Source of the DNA: Hydractinia symbiolongicarpus
Lineage: Eukaryota > Cnidaria > Hydrozoa > Anthoathecata > Hydractiniidae
Assembly: GCF_029227915.1 (NCBI RefSeq)
Contig: NC_079886.1
Location: 1,302,001 to 1,366,000 of the forward strand
Reading direction: 5' to 3'
Length of the DNA stretch: 64,000 nucleotides
This document shows, piece after piece, positions 48,401-61,466 of this stretch. A program made the position numbers and the translations under genes. Positions within the stretch are counted from its first letter, which is position 1, and every line of letters starts with the position of its first letter. The notes beneath the pieces were generated by a model. The model was not told the origin of the DNA and ran no database searches. It worked only from the letters and a program-made list of their open reading frames with translations.

Positions 48401-51400
48401 CTTTTTATACTTTTGACTATACGGGCCGAGTACGGGATTTACGGGAAATTGCGGGTTTTCGTTTGCCGGCGATTAAACTTCTTTTATTTAGAGTCTCATC
48501 CAAAATGAAAACATTTTTGAAAACTACAAGTCTCATGCGTTTTAGTGGTGAAAAAATAATTTAAAAAATCGTTCAGAAAATAAGTTTACTCACAGGGTGC
48601 TTTCTTTGTATACATTCGACTATAGGGGCCAAGCCCGGGATTTACAGGAAATCGCGGGTTTTCGTTTGCCGGAGATTAAACTTCTTTTATTCAGCGTCTC
48701 ATCAAAATTGAAAACATTTTTAAAAACTACAAGTCTCATGCGTTTTAGTGGTGAAAAAATAAATTAAAAAATCGTTCAGGAAATGAGTTTACTCCTTGAG
48801 TACTTTCTGTGTATACTCTTGACTATACGGGCCGAGTACCGGATTTACGGGAAATCGCAGGTTTTCGTTTGCCGGCGATTAAACTTCTTTTATTCAGTGT
48901 CTTATAAAAAATGAAAACATTATTGAAAACTACAAGTCTCATGCAATTTAGTGGTGAAAAAATGATTTAAAAAATCGTTCTGAAAATGAGTTTACTCACA
49001 GGGTGCTTTCTTTGTATACATTCGACTATAGGGGCCAAGCCCGGGATTTACAGGAAATCGCGGGTTTTCGTTTGCCGGCGATTAAACTTCTTTTATTCAG
49101 CGTCTCATCAAAAATGAAAACATTTTGGAAAACTACAAGTCTCATGCGTTTTAGTGGTGAAAAAATAAATTAAAAAATCGTTCTGGAAATGAGTTTACTC
49201 CCTAGGTACTTTCTTTGTATACTTTTGACTATACGGGCCGAGTACGGGATTTACGGGAAATCGCGGGTTTTCGTTTGCCGGCGATTAAACTTCTTTTATT
49301 TAGCGTCTCATCAAAAATGAAAACATTTTTGAAAACTACAAGTCTCATGCGTTTTAGTGGTGAAAAAATAATTTAAAAAATCGTTCTGAAAATGAGTTTA
49401 CTCACAGGGTGCTTTCTTTGTATACATTCGACTATAGGGGCCAAGCCCGGGATTTACAGGAAATCGCGGGTTTTCGTTTGCCGGCGATTAAACTTCTTTT
49501 ATTTGGCGTCTTATCAAAAATGAAAACATTTTTGAAAGCTACAAGTCTCATGCGTTTTAGTGGTGAAAAAATAATTTAAAAAATCGTTCTGAAAATGAGT
49601 TTACTCACAGGGTGCTTTCTTTGTATACATTCGACTATAGGGGCCAAGCCCGGGATTTACAGGAAATTGCGGGTTTTCGTTTGCCGGCGATTAAACTTCT
49701 TTTATTCAGCGTCTTATCAAAAATGAAAACATTTTTGAAAGCTACAAGTCTCATGCGTTTTAGTGGTGAAAAAATAATTTAAAAAATCGTTCTGGAAATG
49801 AGTTTACACCCTGGGTACTTTCTTTGTATACTTTTGACTATACGGGCCGAGTACAGGATTTACGGGAAATCGCGGGTTTTCGTTTGCCGGCGATTAAACT
49901 TCTTTTATTTAGCGTCTCATCAAAAATGAAAATATTTTTGAAAACTACAAGTCTCATGCGTTTTAGTGGTGAAAAAATAATTTAAAAAATCGTTCGGGAA
50001 ATGAGTTTACTCCTTGAGTACTTTCTTTGTATACTTTTGACTATACGGGCCGAGTACCAGATTCACGGGAAATCGCGGTTTTGGTTTGCCGGCGATTAAA
50101 CTTCTTTTATTCAGCGTCTTATCAAAAATGAAAACATTTTTGAAAGCTACAAGTCTCATGCGTTTTAGTGGTGAAAAAATAATTCAAAAAATCGTTCTGA
50201 AAATGAGTTTACTCACAGGGTACTTTCTTTGTATACATTTGACTATAGGGGCCAAGCCCGGGATTTACAGGAAATCGCGGGTTTTCGTTTGCCGGCGATT
50301 AAACTTCTTTTATTCAGCGTCTCATCAAAAATGAAAATATTTTTGAAAACTACAAGTCTCATGCGTTTAAGTGGTGAAAAAATAATTTAAAAATCGTTCG
50401 GGAAATGAGTTTACTCCCTGGGTACTTTCTTTATATACATTCGACTATACGGGCCGGGAACGGGATTTACGGGAAATTGCGGGTTTTCGTTTGCCGGCGA
50501 TTAAACTTCTTTTATTTAACGTCTCATCAAAAAGGAAAACATTTTTAAATACTACAAGTCTCATGCGTTTTGGTGGTGAAAAAAAAATTAAAAAATCGTT
50601 CGGGAAATGAGTTTACTCCCTGGGTACTTTCTTTTTATACTTTTGACTATACGGGCCGGGAACGGGATTTACGGGAAATTGCGGGTTTTCGTTTGCCGGC
50701 GATTAAACTTCTTTTATTTAACGTCTCATCAAAAATGAAAACATTTTTAAATACTACAAGTCTCATGCGTTTTGGTGGTGAAAAAAAAATTAAAAAATCG
50801 TTTGGGAAATGAGTCTACTCCCTGGGTACTTTCTTTTTATACTTTTGACTATACGGGCCGAGTACGGGATTTACGGGAAATTGCGGGTTTTCGTTTGCCG
50901 GCGATTAAACTTCTTTTATTTAGAGTCTCATCCAAAATGAAAACATTTTTGAAAACTACAAGTCTCATGCGTTTTAGTGGTGAAAAAATAATTTAAAAAA
51001 TCGTTCAGAAAATAAGTTTACTCACAGGGTGCTTTCTTTGTATACATTCGACTATAGGGGCCAAGCCCGGGATTTACAGGAAATCGCGGGTTTTCGTTTG
51101 CCGGAGATTAAACGTCTTTTATTCAGCGTCTCATCAAAATTGAAAACATTTTTAAAAACTACAAGTCTCATGCGTTTTAGTGGTGAAAAAATAAATTAAA
51201 AAATCGTTCAGGAAATGAGTTTACTCCTTGAGTACTTTCTGTGTATACTCTTGACTATACGGGCCGAGTACCGGATTTACGGGAAATCGCAGGTTTTCGT
51301 TTGCCGGCGATTAAACTTCTTTTATTCAGCGTCTTATAAAAAATGAAAACATTATTGAAAACTACAAGTCTCATGCAATTTAGTGGTGAAAAAATAATTT

Positions 51401-54400
51401 AAAAAATCGTTCTGAAAATGAGTTTACTCACAGGGTGCTTTCTTTGTATACATTCGACTATAGGGGCCAAGCCCGGGATTTACAGGAAATCGCGGGTTTT
51501 CGTTTGCCGGCGATTAAACTTCTTTTATTCAGCGTCTCATCAAAAATGAAAACATTTTGGAAAACTACAAGTCTCATGCGTTTTAGTGGTGAAAAAATAA
51601 ATTAAAAAATCGTTCTGGAAATGAGTTTACTCCCTAGGTACTTTCTTTGTATACTTTTGACTATACGGGCCGAGTACGGGATTTACGGGAAATCGCGGGT
51701 TTTCGTTTGCCGGCGATTAAACTTCTTTTATTTAGCGTCTCATCAAAAATGAAAACATTTTTGAAAACTACAAGTCTCATGCGTTTTAGTGGTGAAAAAA
51801 TAATTTAAAAAATCGTTCTGAAAATGAGTTTACCCACAGGGTGCTTTCTTTGTATACATTCGACTATAGGGGCCAAGCCCGGGATTTACAGGAAATCGCG
51901 GGTTTTCGTTTGCCGGCGATTAAACTTCTTTTATTTAGCGTCTTATCAAAAATGAAAACATTTTTGAAAGCTACAAGTCTCATGCGTTTTAGTGGTGAAA
52001 AAATAATTTAAAAAATCGTTCTGGAAATGAGTTTACTCCCTGGGTACTTTCTTTGTATACTTTTGACTATACGGGCCGAGTACGGGATTTACGGGAAATC
52101 GCGGGTTTTCGTTTGCCGGCGATTAAACTTCTTTTATTTAGCGTCTCATCAAAAATGAAAACATTTTTGAAAACTACAAGTCTCATGCGTTTTAGTGGTG
52201 AAAAAATAATTTAAAAAATCGTTCGGGAAATGAGTTTACTCCTTGAGTACTTTCTTTGTATACTTTTGACTATACGGGCCGAGTACCAGATTCACGGGAA
52301 ATCGCGGGTTTTCGTTTGCCGGCGATTAAACTTCTTTTATTCAGCGTCTTATCAAAAATGAAAACATTTTTGAAAGCTACAAGTCTCATGCGTTTTAGTG
52401 GTGAAAAAATAATTCAAAAAATCGTTCTGAAAATGAGTTTACTCACAGGGTACTTTCTTTTTATACATTTGACTATAGGGGCCAAGCCCGGGATTTACAG
52501 GAAATCGCGGGTTTTCGTTTGCCGGCGATTAAACTTCTTTTATTCAGCGTCTCATCAAAAATGAAAATATTTTAGAAAACTACAAGTCTCATGCGTTTAA
52601 GTGGTGAAAAAATAATTTAAAAATCGTTCGGGAAATGAGTTTACTCCCTGGGTACTTTCTTTATATACATTCGACTATACGGGCCGGGAACGGGATTTAC
52701 GGGAAATTGCGGGTTTTCGTTTGCCGGCGATTAAACTTCTTTTATTTAACGTCTCATCAAAAAGGAAAACATTTTTAAATACTACAAGTCTCATGCGTTT
52801 TGGTGGTGAAAAAAAAATTAAAAAATCGTTCGGGAAATGAGTTTACTCCCTGGGTACTTTCTTTTTATACTTTTGACTATACGGGCCGAGTACGGGATTT
52901 ACGGGAAATTGCGGGTTTTCGTTTGCCGGCGATTAAACTTCTTTTATTTAGAGTCTCATCCAAAATGAAAACATTTTTGAAAACTACAAGTCTCATGCGT
53001 TTTAGTGGTGAAAAAATAATTTAAAAAATCGTTCAGGAAAAGAGTATACTCCTTGAGTATTTTCTTTGTATACTTTTGACTATACGGGCCGAGTACCGGA
53101 TTTACGGGAAATCGCGGGTTTTCGTTTGCCGGCGATTAAACTTCTTTTATTCAGCGTCTTATCAAAAATGAAAACATTTTTAAAAACTACAAGTCTCATG
53201 CGTTTTAGTGGTGAAAAAATAATTTAAAAAATCGTTCAGAAAATGAGTTTACTCACAGGGTGCTTTCTTTGTATACATTCGACTATAGGGGCCAAGCCCG
53301 GGATTTACAGGAAATCACGGGTTTTCGTTTGCCAGCGATTAAACTTCTTTTATTCAGCGTCTCATCAAAATTGAAAACATTTTTGAAAACTACAAGTCTC
53401 ATGCGTTTTAGTGGTGAAAAAATAATTTAAAAAATCGTTCAGGAAATGAGTTTACTCCTTGAGTACTTTCTTTGTATACTCTTGACTATACGGGCCGAGT
53501 ACCGGATTTACGGGAAATCGCGGGTTTTTGTTTGCCGGCGATTAACTTCTTTTATTCAGCGTCTTATCAAAAATGAAAACATTTTTGAAAACTACAAGTC
53601 TCATGCGTTTTAGTGGTGAAAAAATAATTTAAAAAATCGTTCAGGAAAAGAGTATACTCCTTGAGTATTTTCTTTGTATACTTTTGACTATACGGGCCGA
53701 GTACCGGATTTACGGGAAATCGCGGGTTTTCGTTTGCCGGCGATTAAACTTCTTTTATTCAGCGTCTTATCAAAAATGAAAACATTTTTGAAAACTACAA
53801 GTCTCATGCGTTTTAGTGGTGAAAAAATAATTTGAAAAATCGTTCTGGAAATGAGTTTACTCCCTGGGTACTTTCTTTGTATACTTTTGACTATACGGGC
53901 CGAGTACGGGATTTACGGGAAATCGCGGGTTTTCGTTTGCGGCGATTAAACTTCTTTTATTTAGCGTCTCATCAAAAATGAAAACATTTTTGAAAACTAC
54001 AAGTCTCATGCGTTTTAGTGGTGAAAAAATAATTTAAAAAATCGTTCGGGAAATGAGTTTACTCCTTGAGTACTTTCTTTGTATACTTTTGACTATACGG
54101 GCCGAGGACCAGATTCACGGGAAATCGCGGGTTTTCGTTTGCCGGCGATTAAACTTCTTTTATTCAGCGTCTTATCAAAAATGAAAACATTTTTGAAAGC
54201 TACAAGTCTCATGCGTTTTAGTGGTGAAAAATAATTCAAAAAATCGTTCTGAAAATGAGTTTACTCACAGGGTACTTTCTTTGTATACATTTGACTATAG
54301 GGGCCAAGCCCGGGATTTACAGGAAATCACGGGTTTTCGTTTGCCGGGGATTAAACTTCTTTTATTCAGCGTCTCATCAAAATTGAAAACATTTTTGAAA

Positions 54401-54683
54401 ACTACAAGTCTCATGCGTTTTAGTGGTGAAAAAATAATTTAAAAAATCGTTCAGGAAATGAGTTTACTCCTGGAGTACTTTCTTTGTATACTCTTGACTA
54501 TACGGGCCGAGTACCGGATTTACGGGAAATCGCGGGTTTTTGTTTGCCGGCGATTAACTTCTTTTATTCAGCGTCTTATCAAAAATGAAAACATTTTTGA
54601 AAACTACAAGTCTCATGCGTTTTAGTGGTGAAAAAATAATTTAAAAAATCGTTCGGGAAATGAATTTGCTCCCTGGGTACTTT
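48401..54683 (+). repeat. 31-monomer segmental tandem duplication, copy 2 (6,283 bp)
   Basis: Every private tag of copy 1 reappears at +6,283. By eye I find about five differences: GAAAAC for GAACAC near 48,936; TTTGGCG for TTTAGCG near 49,504; AAAATATT for AAAACATT near 49,932; GAGTCTACTCC for GAGTTTACTCC near 50,812; CTGGAG for CTTGAG near 54,471. That implies roughly 99.9% identity. Confidence 0.95.
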
Positions 54684-55181
54684 CTTTGTATACTTTTGAC
54701 TATACGGGCCGAGTACGGGATTTACGGGAAATCGCGGGTTTTCGTTTGCCGGCGATTAAACTTCTTTTATTTAGAGTCTCATCAAAAATGAAAACATTTT
54801 TGAAAACTACAAGTCTCATGCGTTTTAGTGGTGAAAAAATAATTTAAAAAATCGTTCAGGAAAAGAGTATACTCCTTGAGTATTTTCTTTGTATACTTTT
54901 GACTATACGGGCCGAGTACCGGATTTACGGGAAATCGCGGGTTTTCGTTTGCCGGCGATTAAACTTCTTTTATTCAGCGTCTTATCAAAAATGAAAACAT
55001 TTTTGAAAACTACAAGTCTCATGCGTTTTAGTGGTGAAAAAATAATTTAAAAAATCGTTCTGGAAATGAGTTTACTCCCTGGGTACTTTCTTTGTATACT
55101 TTTGACTATACGGGCCGAGTACGGGATTTACGGGAAATCGCGGGTTTTCGTTTGCCGGCGATTAAACTTCTTTTATTTAAC
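52751..55181 (+). repeat. 12-mer HOR, copy 1 (2,431 bp)
   Basis: Order: mH2-mA-mB-mE''-mA-mF-mG'-mX-mE''-mN'-mA-mF. Shared tags with copy 2: AATTTGAAAAATCG near 53,830, GTTTGCGGCG near 53,934 and GAGGACCAG near 54,105. It overlaps the right end of the 31-mer copy 2. Confidence 0.93.
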
Positions 55182-57612
55182 GTCTCATCAAAAATGAAAA
55201 CATTTTTAAATACTACAAGTCTCATGCGTTTTGGTGGTGAAAAAAAAATTAAAAAATCGTTCGGGAAATGAGTTTACTCCCTGGGTACTTTCTTTTTATA
55301 CTTTTGACTATACGGGCCGAGTACGGGATTTACGGGAAATTGCGGGTTTTCGTTTGCCGGCGATTAAACTTCTTTTATTTAGAGTCTCATCCAAAATGAA
55401 AACATTTTTGAAAACTACAAGTCTCATGCGTTTTAGTGGTGAAAAAATAATTTAAAAAATCGTTCAGGAAAAGAGTATACTCCTTGAGTATTTTCTTTGT
55501 ATACTTTTGACTATACGGGCCGAGTACTGTATTTACGGGAAATCGCGGGTTTTCGTTTGCCGGCGATTAAACTTCTTTTATTCAGCGTCTTATCAAAAAT
55601 GAAAACATTTTTGAAAACTACAAGTCTCATGCGTTTTAGTGGTGAAAAAATAATTTAAAAAATCGTTCAGAAAATGAGTTTACTCACAGGGTGCTTTCTT
55701 TGTATACATTCGACTATAGGGGCCAAGCCCGGGATTTACAGGAAATCACGGGTTTTCGTTTGCCAGCGATTAAACTTCTTTTATTCAGCGTCTCATCAAA
55801 ATTGAAAACATTTTTGAAAACTACAAGTCTCATGCGTTTTAGTGGTGAAAAAATAATTTAAAAAATCGTTCAGGAAATGAGTTTACTCCTTGAGTACTTT
55901 CTTTGTATACTCTTGACTATACGGGCCGAGTACCGGATTTACGGGAAATCGCGGGTTTTTGTTTGCCGGCGATTAACTTCTTTTATTCAGCGTCTTATCA
56001 AAAATGAAAACATTTTTGAAAACTACAAGTCTCATGCGTTTTAGTGGTGAAAAAATAATTTAAAAAATCGTTCAGGAAAAGAGTATACTCCTTGAGTATT
56101 TTCTTTGTATACTTTTGACTATACGGGCCGAGTACCGGATTTACGGGAAATCGCGGGTTTTCGTTTGCCGGCGATTAAACTTCTTTTATTCAGCGTCTTA
56201 TCAAAAATGAAAACATTTTTGAAAACTACAAGTCTCATGCGTTTTAGTGGTGAAAAAATAATTTGAAAAATCGTTCTGGAAATGAGTTTACTCCCTGGGT
56301 ACTTTCTTTGTATACTTTTGACTATACGGGCCGAGTACGGGATTTACGGGAAATCGCGGGTTTTCGTTTGCGGCGATTAAACTTCTTTTATTTAGCGTCT
56401 CATCAAAAATGAAAACATTTTTGAAAACTACAAGTCTCATGCGTTTTAGTGGTGAAAAAATAATTTAAAAAATCGTTCGGGAAATGAGTTTACTCCTTGA
56501 GTACTTTCTTTGTATACTTTTGACTATACGGGCCGAGGACCAGATTCACGGGAAATCGCGGGTTTTCGTTTGCCGGCGATTAAACTTCTTTTATTCAGCG
56601 TCTTATCAAAAATGAAAACATTTTTGAAAGCTACAAGTCTCATGCGTTTTAGTGGTGAAAAATAATTCAAAAAATCGTTCTGAAAATGAGTTTACTCACA
56701 GGGTACTTTCTTTGTATACATTTGACTATAGGGGCCAAGCCCGGGATTTACAGGAAATCACGGGTTTTCGTTTGCCGGCGATTAAACTTCTTTTATTCAG
56801 CGTCTCATCAAAATTGAAAACATTTTTGAAAACTACAAGTCTCATGCGTTTTAGTGGTGAAAAAATAATTTAAAAAATCGTTCAGGAAATGAGTTTACTC
56901 CTTGAGTACTTTCTTTGTATACTCTTGACTATACGGGCCGAGTACCGGATTTACGGGAAATCGCGGGTTTTTGTTTGCCGGCGATTAACTTCTTTTATTC
57001 AGCGTCTTATCAAAAATGAAAACATTTTTGAAAACTACAAGTCTCATGCGTTTTAGTGGTGAAAAAATAATTTAAAAAATCGTTCGGGAAATGAATTTGC
57101 TCCCTGGGTACTTTCTTTGTATACTTTTGACTATACGGGCCGAGTACGGGATTTACGGGAAATCGCGGGTTTTCGTTTGCCGGCGATTAAACTTCTTTTA
57201 TTTAGAGTCTCATCAAAAATGAAAACATTTTTGAAAACTACAAGTCTCATGCGTTTTAGTGGTGAAAAAATAATTTAAAAAATCGTTCAGGAAAAGAGTA
57301 TACTCCTTGAGTATTTTCTTTGTATACTTTTGACTATACGGGCCGAGTACCGGATTTACGGGAAATCGCGGGTTTTCGTTTGCCGGCGATTAAACTTCTT
57401 TTATTCAGCGTCTTATCAAAAATGAAAACATTTTTGAAAACTACAAGTCTCATGCGTTTTAGTGGTGAAAAAATAATTTAAAAAATCGTTCTGGAAATGA
57501 GTTTACTCCCTGGGTACTTTCTTTGTATACTTTTGACTATACGGGCCGAGTACGGGATTTACGGGAAATCGCGGGTTTTCGTTTGCCGGCGATTAAACTT
57601 CTTTTATTTAGC
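55182..57612 (+). repeat. 12-mer HOR, copy 2 (2,431 bp)
   Basis: Each tag recurs at +2,431 bp. Differences: CAAAAATGAAAAC for CAAAAAGGAAAAC near the start; GAGTACTGTATTT for GAGTACCGGATTT near 55,524; CCGGCGATT near 56,775 where copy 1 has CCGGGGATT. Confidence 0.93.
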
Positions 57613-58830
57613 GTCTCATCAAAAATGAAAATCATTTTTGAAAACTACAAGTCTCATGCGTTTTAGTGGTGAAAAAATAATTTAAAAAATCGTTCGGGAA
57701 ATGAGTTTACTCCTTGAGTACTTTCTTTGTATACTTTTGACTATACGGGCCGAGTACCAGATTCACGGGAAATCGCGGGTTTTCGTTTGCCCGCGATTAA
57801 ACTTCTTTTATTCAGCGTCTTATCAAAAATGAAAACATTTTTGAAAGCTACAAGTCTCATGCGTTTTAGTGGTGAAAAAATAATTCAAAAAATCGTTCTG
57901 AAAATGAGTTTACTCACAGGGTACTTTCTTTGTATACATTTGACTATAGGGGCCAAGCCCGGGATTTACAGGAAATCGCGGGTTTTCGTTTGCCGGCGAT
58001 TAAACTTCTTTTATTCAGCGTCTCATCAAAAATGAAAATATTTTTGAAAACTACAAGTCTCATGCGTTTAAGTGGTGAAAAAATAATTTAAAAAATCGTT
58101 CAGGAAATGAGTTTACTCCTTGAGTACTTTCTTTGTATACTCTTGACTATACGGGCCGAGTACCGGATTTACGGGAAATCGCGGGTTTTTGTTTGCCGGC
58201 GATTAACTTCTTTTATTCAGCGTCTTATCAAAAATGAAAACATTTTTGAAAACTACAAGTCTCATGCGTTTTAGTGGTGAAAAAATAATTTAAAAAATCG
58301 TTCGGGAAATGAATTTGCTCCCTGGGTACTTTCTTTGTATACTTTTGACTATACGGGCCGAGTACGGGATTTACGGGAAATCGCGGGTTTTCGTTTGCCG
58401 GCGATTAAACTTCTTTTATTTAGAGTCTCATCAAAAATGAAAACATTTTTGAAAACTACAAGTCTCATGCGTTTTAGTGGTGAAAAAATTATTTAAAAAA
58501 TCGTTCAGGAAAAGAGTATACTCCTTGAGTATTCTCTTTGTATACTTTTGACTATACGGGCCGAGTACCGGATTTACGGGAAATCGCGGGTTTTCGTTTG
58601 CCGGCGATTAAACTTCTTTTATTCAGCGTCTTATCAAAAATGAAAACATTTTTGAAAACTACAAGTCTCATGCGTTTTAGTGGTGAAAAAATAATTTAAA
58701 AAATCGTTCTGGAAATGAGTTTACTCCCTGGGTACTTTCTTTGTATACTTTTGACTATACGGGCCGAGTACGGGATTTACGGGAAATCGCGGGTTTTCGT
58801 TTGCCGGCGATTAAACTTCTTTTATTTAGC
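56397..58830 (+). repeat. 6-mer HOR mG'-mX-mE''-mN'-mA-mF, two copies (1,216 and 1,218 bp)
   Basis: Copy 1 is 56,397-57,612 and overlaps the end of the 12-mer copy 2; copy 2 is 57,613-58,830. mG' words are 1,217 bp apart (56,540; 57,757; 58,974). Copy 2 mG' has an inserted T (AAAATCATTTTTG near 57,629). Confidence 0.9.
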
Positions 58831-59642
58831 GTCTCATCAAAAATGAAAACATTTTTGAAAACTACAAGTCTCATGCGTTTTAGTGGTGAAAAAATAATTT
58901 AAAAAATCGTTCGGGAAATGAGTTTACTCCTTGAGTACTTTCTTTGTATACTTTTGACTATACGGGCCGAGTACCAGATTCACGGGAAATCGCGGGTTTT
59001 CGTTTGTCGGCGATTAAACTTCTTTTATTCAGCGTCTTATCAAAAATGAAAACATTTTTGAAAGCTACAAGTCTCATGCGTTTTAGTGGTGAAAAAATAA
59101 TTCAAAAAATCGTTCTGAAAATGAGTTTACTCACAGGGTACTTTCTTTGTATACATTTGACTATAGGGGCCAAGCCCGGGATTTACAGGAAATCACGGGT
59201 TTTCGTTTGCCGGCGATTAAACTTCTTTTATTCAGCGTCTCATCAAAATTGAAAACATTTTTGAAAACTACAAGTCTCATGCGTTTTAGTGGTGAAAAAA
59301 TAATTTAAAAAATCGTTCGGGAAATGAATTTGCTCCCTGGGTACTTTCTTTGTATACTTTTGACTATACGGGCCGAGTACCGGATTTACGGGAAATCGCG
59401 GGTTTTCGTTTGCCGGCGATTAAACTTCTTTTATTCAGCGTCTTATCAAAAATGAAAACATTTTTGAAAACTACAAGTCTCATGCGTTTTAGTGGTGAAA
59501 AAATAATTTAAAAAATCGTTCTGGAAATGAGTTTACTCCCTGGGTACTTTCTTTGTATACTTTTGACTATACGGGCCGAGTACGGGATTTACGGGAAATC
59601 GCGGGTTTTCGTTTGCCGGCGATTAAACTTCTTTTATTTAGC
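58831..59642 (+). repeat. 4-mer derivative mG'-mX-mN'-mF (812 bp)
   Basis: This is the preceding 6-mer without mE'' and mA. mX at about 59,100-59,235 ends with an mE''-type AAAATTGAAAAC start in the next monomer, and mN' has GAGTACCGGATTT instead of GAGTACGGGATTT, so both joins are chimeric. Confidence 0.85.
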
Positions 59643-61466
59643 GTCTCATCAAAAATGAAAACATTTTTGAAAACTACAAGTCTCATGCGTTTTAGTGGTG
59701 AAAAAATAATTTAAAAAATCGTTCGGGAAATGAGTTTACTCCTTGAGTACTTTCTTTGTATACTTTTGACTATACGGGCCGAGTACCAGATTCACGGGAA
59801 ATCGCGGGTTTTCGTTTGCCGGCGATTAAACTTCTTTTATTCAGCGTCTTATCAAAAATGAAAACATTTTTGAAAGCTACAAGTCTCATGCGTTTTAGTG
59901 GTGAAAAAATAATTCAAAAAATCGTTCTGAAAATGAGTTTACTCACAGAGTACTTTCTTTGTATACATTTGACTATAGGGGCCAAGCCCGGGATTTACAG
60001 GAAATCGCGGGTTTTCGTTTGCCGGCGATTAAACTTCTTTTATTCAGCGTCTCATCAAAAATGAAAATATTTTTGAAAACTACAAGTCTCATGCGTTTAA
60101 GTGGTGAAAAAATAATTTAAAAAATCGTTCGGGAAATGAGTTTACTCCCTGGGTACTTTCTTTATATACATTCGACTATACGGGCCGGGAACGGGATTTA
60201 CGGGAAATTGCGGGTTTTCGTTTGCCGGCGATTAAACTTCTTTTATTTAACGTCTCATCAAAAAGGAAAACATTTTAAATACTACAAACCTCATGCGTTT
60301 TGGTGGTGAAAAAAAAATTAAAAAATCGTTCAGGAAATGAGTTTACTCCTTGAGTACTTTCTTTGTATACTCTTGACTATACGGGCCGAGTACCGGATTT
60401 ACGGGAAATCGCGGGTTTTTGTTTGCCGGCGATTAACTTCTTTTATTCAGCGTCTTATCAAAAATGAAAACATTTTTGAAAACTACAAGTCTCATGCGTT
60501 TTAGTGGTGAAAAAATAATTTAAAAAATCGTTCGGGAAATGAATTTACTCCCTGGGTACTTTCTTTGTATACTTTTGACTATACGGGCCGAGTACCGGAT
60601 TTACGGGAAATCGCGGGTTTTCGTTTGCCGGCGATTAAACTTCTTTTATTCAGCGACTTATCAAAAATGAAAACATTTTTGAAAACTACAAGTCTCATGC
60701 GTTTTAGTGGTGAAGAAATAATTTAAAAAATCGTTCAGAAAATGAGTTTACTCACAGGGTGCTTTCTTTGTATACATTCGACTATAGGGGCCAAGCCCGG
60801 GATTTACAGGAAATCGCGGGTTTTCGTTTGCCGGCAATTAAACTTCTTTTATTCAGCGTCTCATCAAAATTGAAAACATTTTTGAAAACTACAAGTCTCA
60901 TGCGTTTTAGTGGTGAAAAAATAATTTAAAAAATCGTTCAGGAAAAGAGTTTACTCCCTGGGTACTTTCTTTGTATACTCTTGACTATACGGGCCGAGTA
61001 CGGGATTTACGGGAAATCGCGGGTTCTCGTTTGCCGGCGATTAAACTTCTTTTATTTAGAGTCTCATCAAAAATGAAAACATTTTTGAAAACTACAAGTC
61101 TCATGCGTTTTAGTGGTGAAAAAATAATTTAAAAAATCGTTCAGGAAAAGAGTATACTCCTTGAGTATTTTCTTTGTATACTTTTGACTATACGGGCCGA
61201 GTACCGGATTTACGGGAAATCGCGGGTTTTCGTTTGCCGGCGATTAAACTTCTTTTATTCAGCGTCTTATCAAAAATGAAAACATTTTTGAAAACTACAA
61301 GTCTCATGCGTTTTAGTGGTGATAAAATAATTTAAAAAATCGTTCTGGAAATGAGTTTACTCCCTGGGTACTTTCTTTGTATACTTTTGACTATACGGGC
61401 CGAGTACGGGATTTAGGGGAAATCGCGGGTTTTCGTTTGCCGGCGATTAAACTTCTTTTATTTAGC
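59643..61466 (+). repeat. 9-mer derivative mG'-mX-mC'-mE''-mN'-mB-hybrid-mA-mF (1,824 bp)
   Basis: mC' runs into an mH-start/mE'' chimera near 60,330 (TTTTGGTGGTGAAAAAAAAATT, then CAGGAAATGAG). The hybrid near 60,945 has mA's AGGAAAAGAG joined to CTCCCTGGG and CTCTTGAC. Private tags: CAGCGACTTATC near 60,653 and GAAGAAATAATTT near 60,713. Confidence 0.83.

Noticed and set aside
42118-54683. Assembly artefact as the default explanation for the 6,283-bp repeat
   Set aside because: Not fully excluded, but the copies differ at several sites and the joint is a clean intra-monomer crossover, which fits biology better than a verbatim collapse or duplication.
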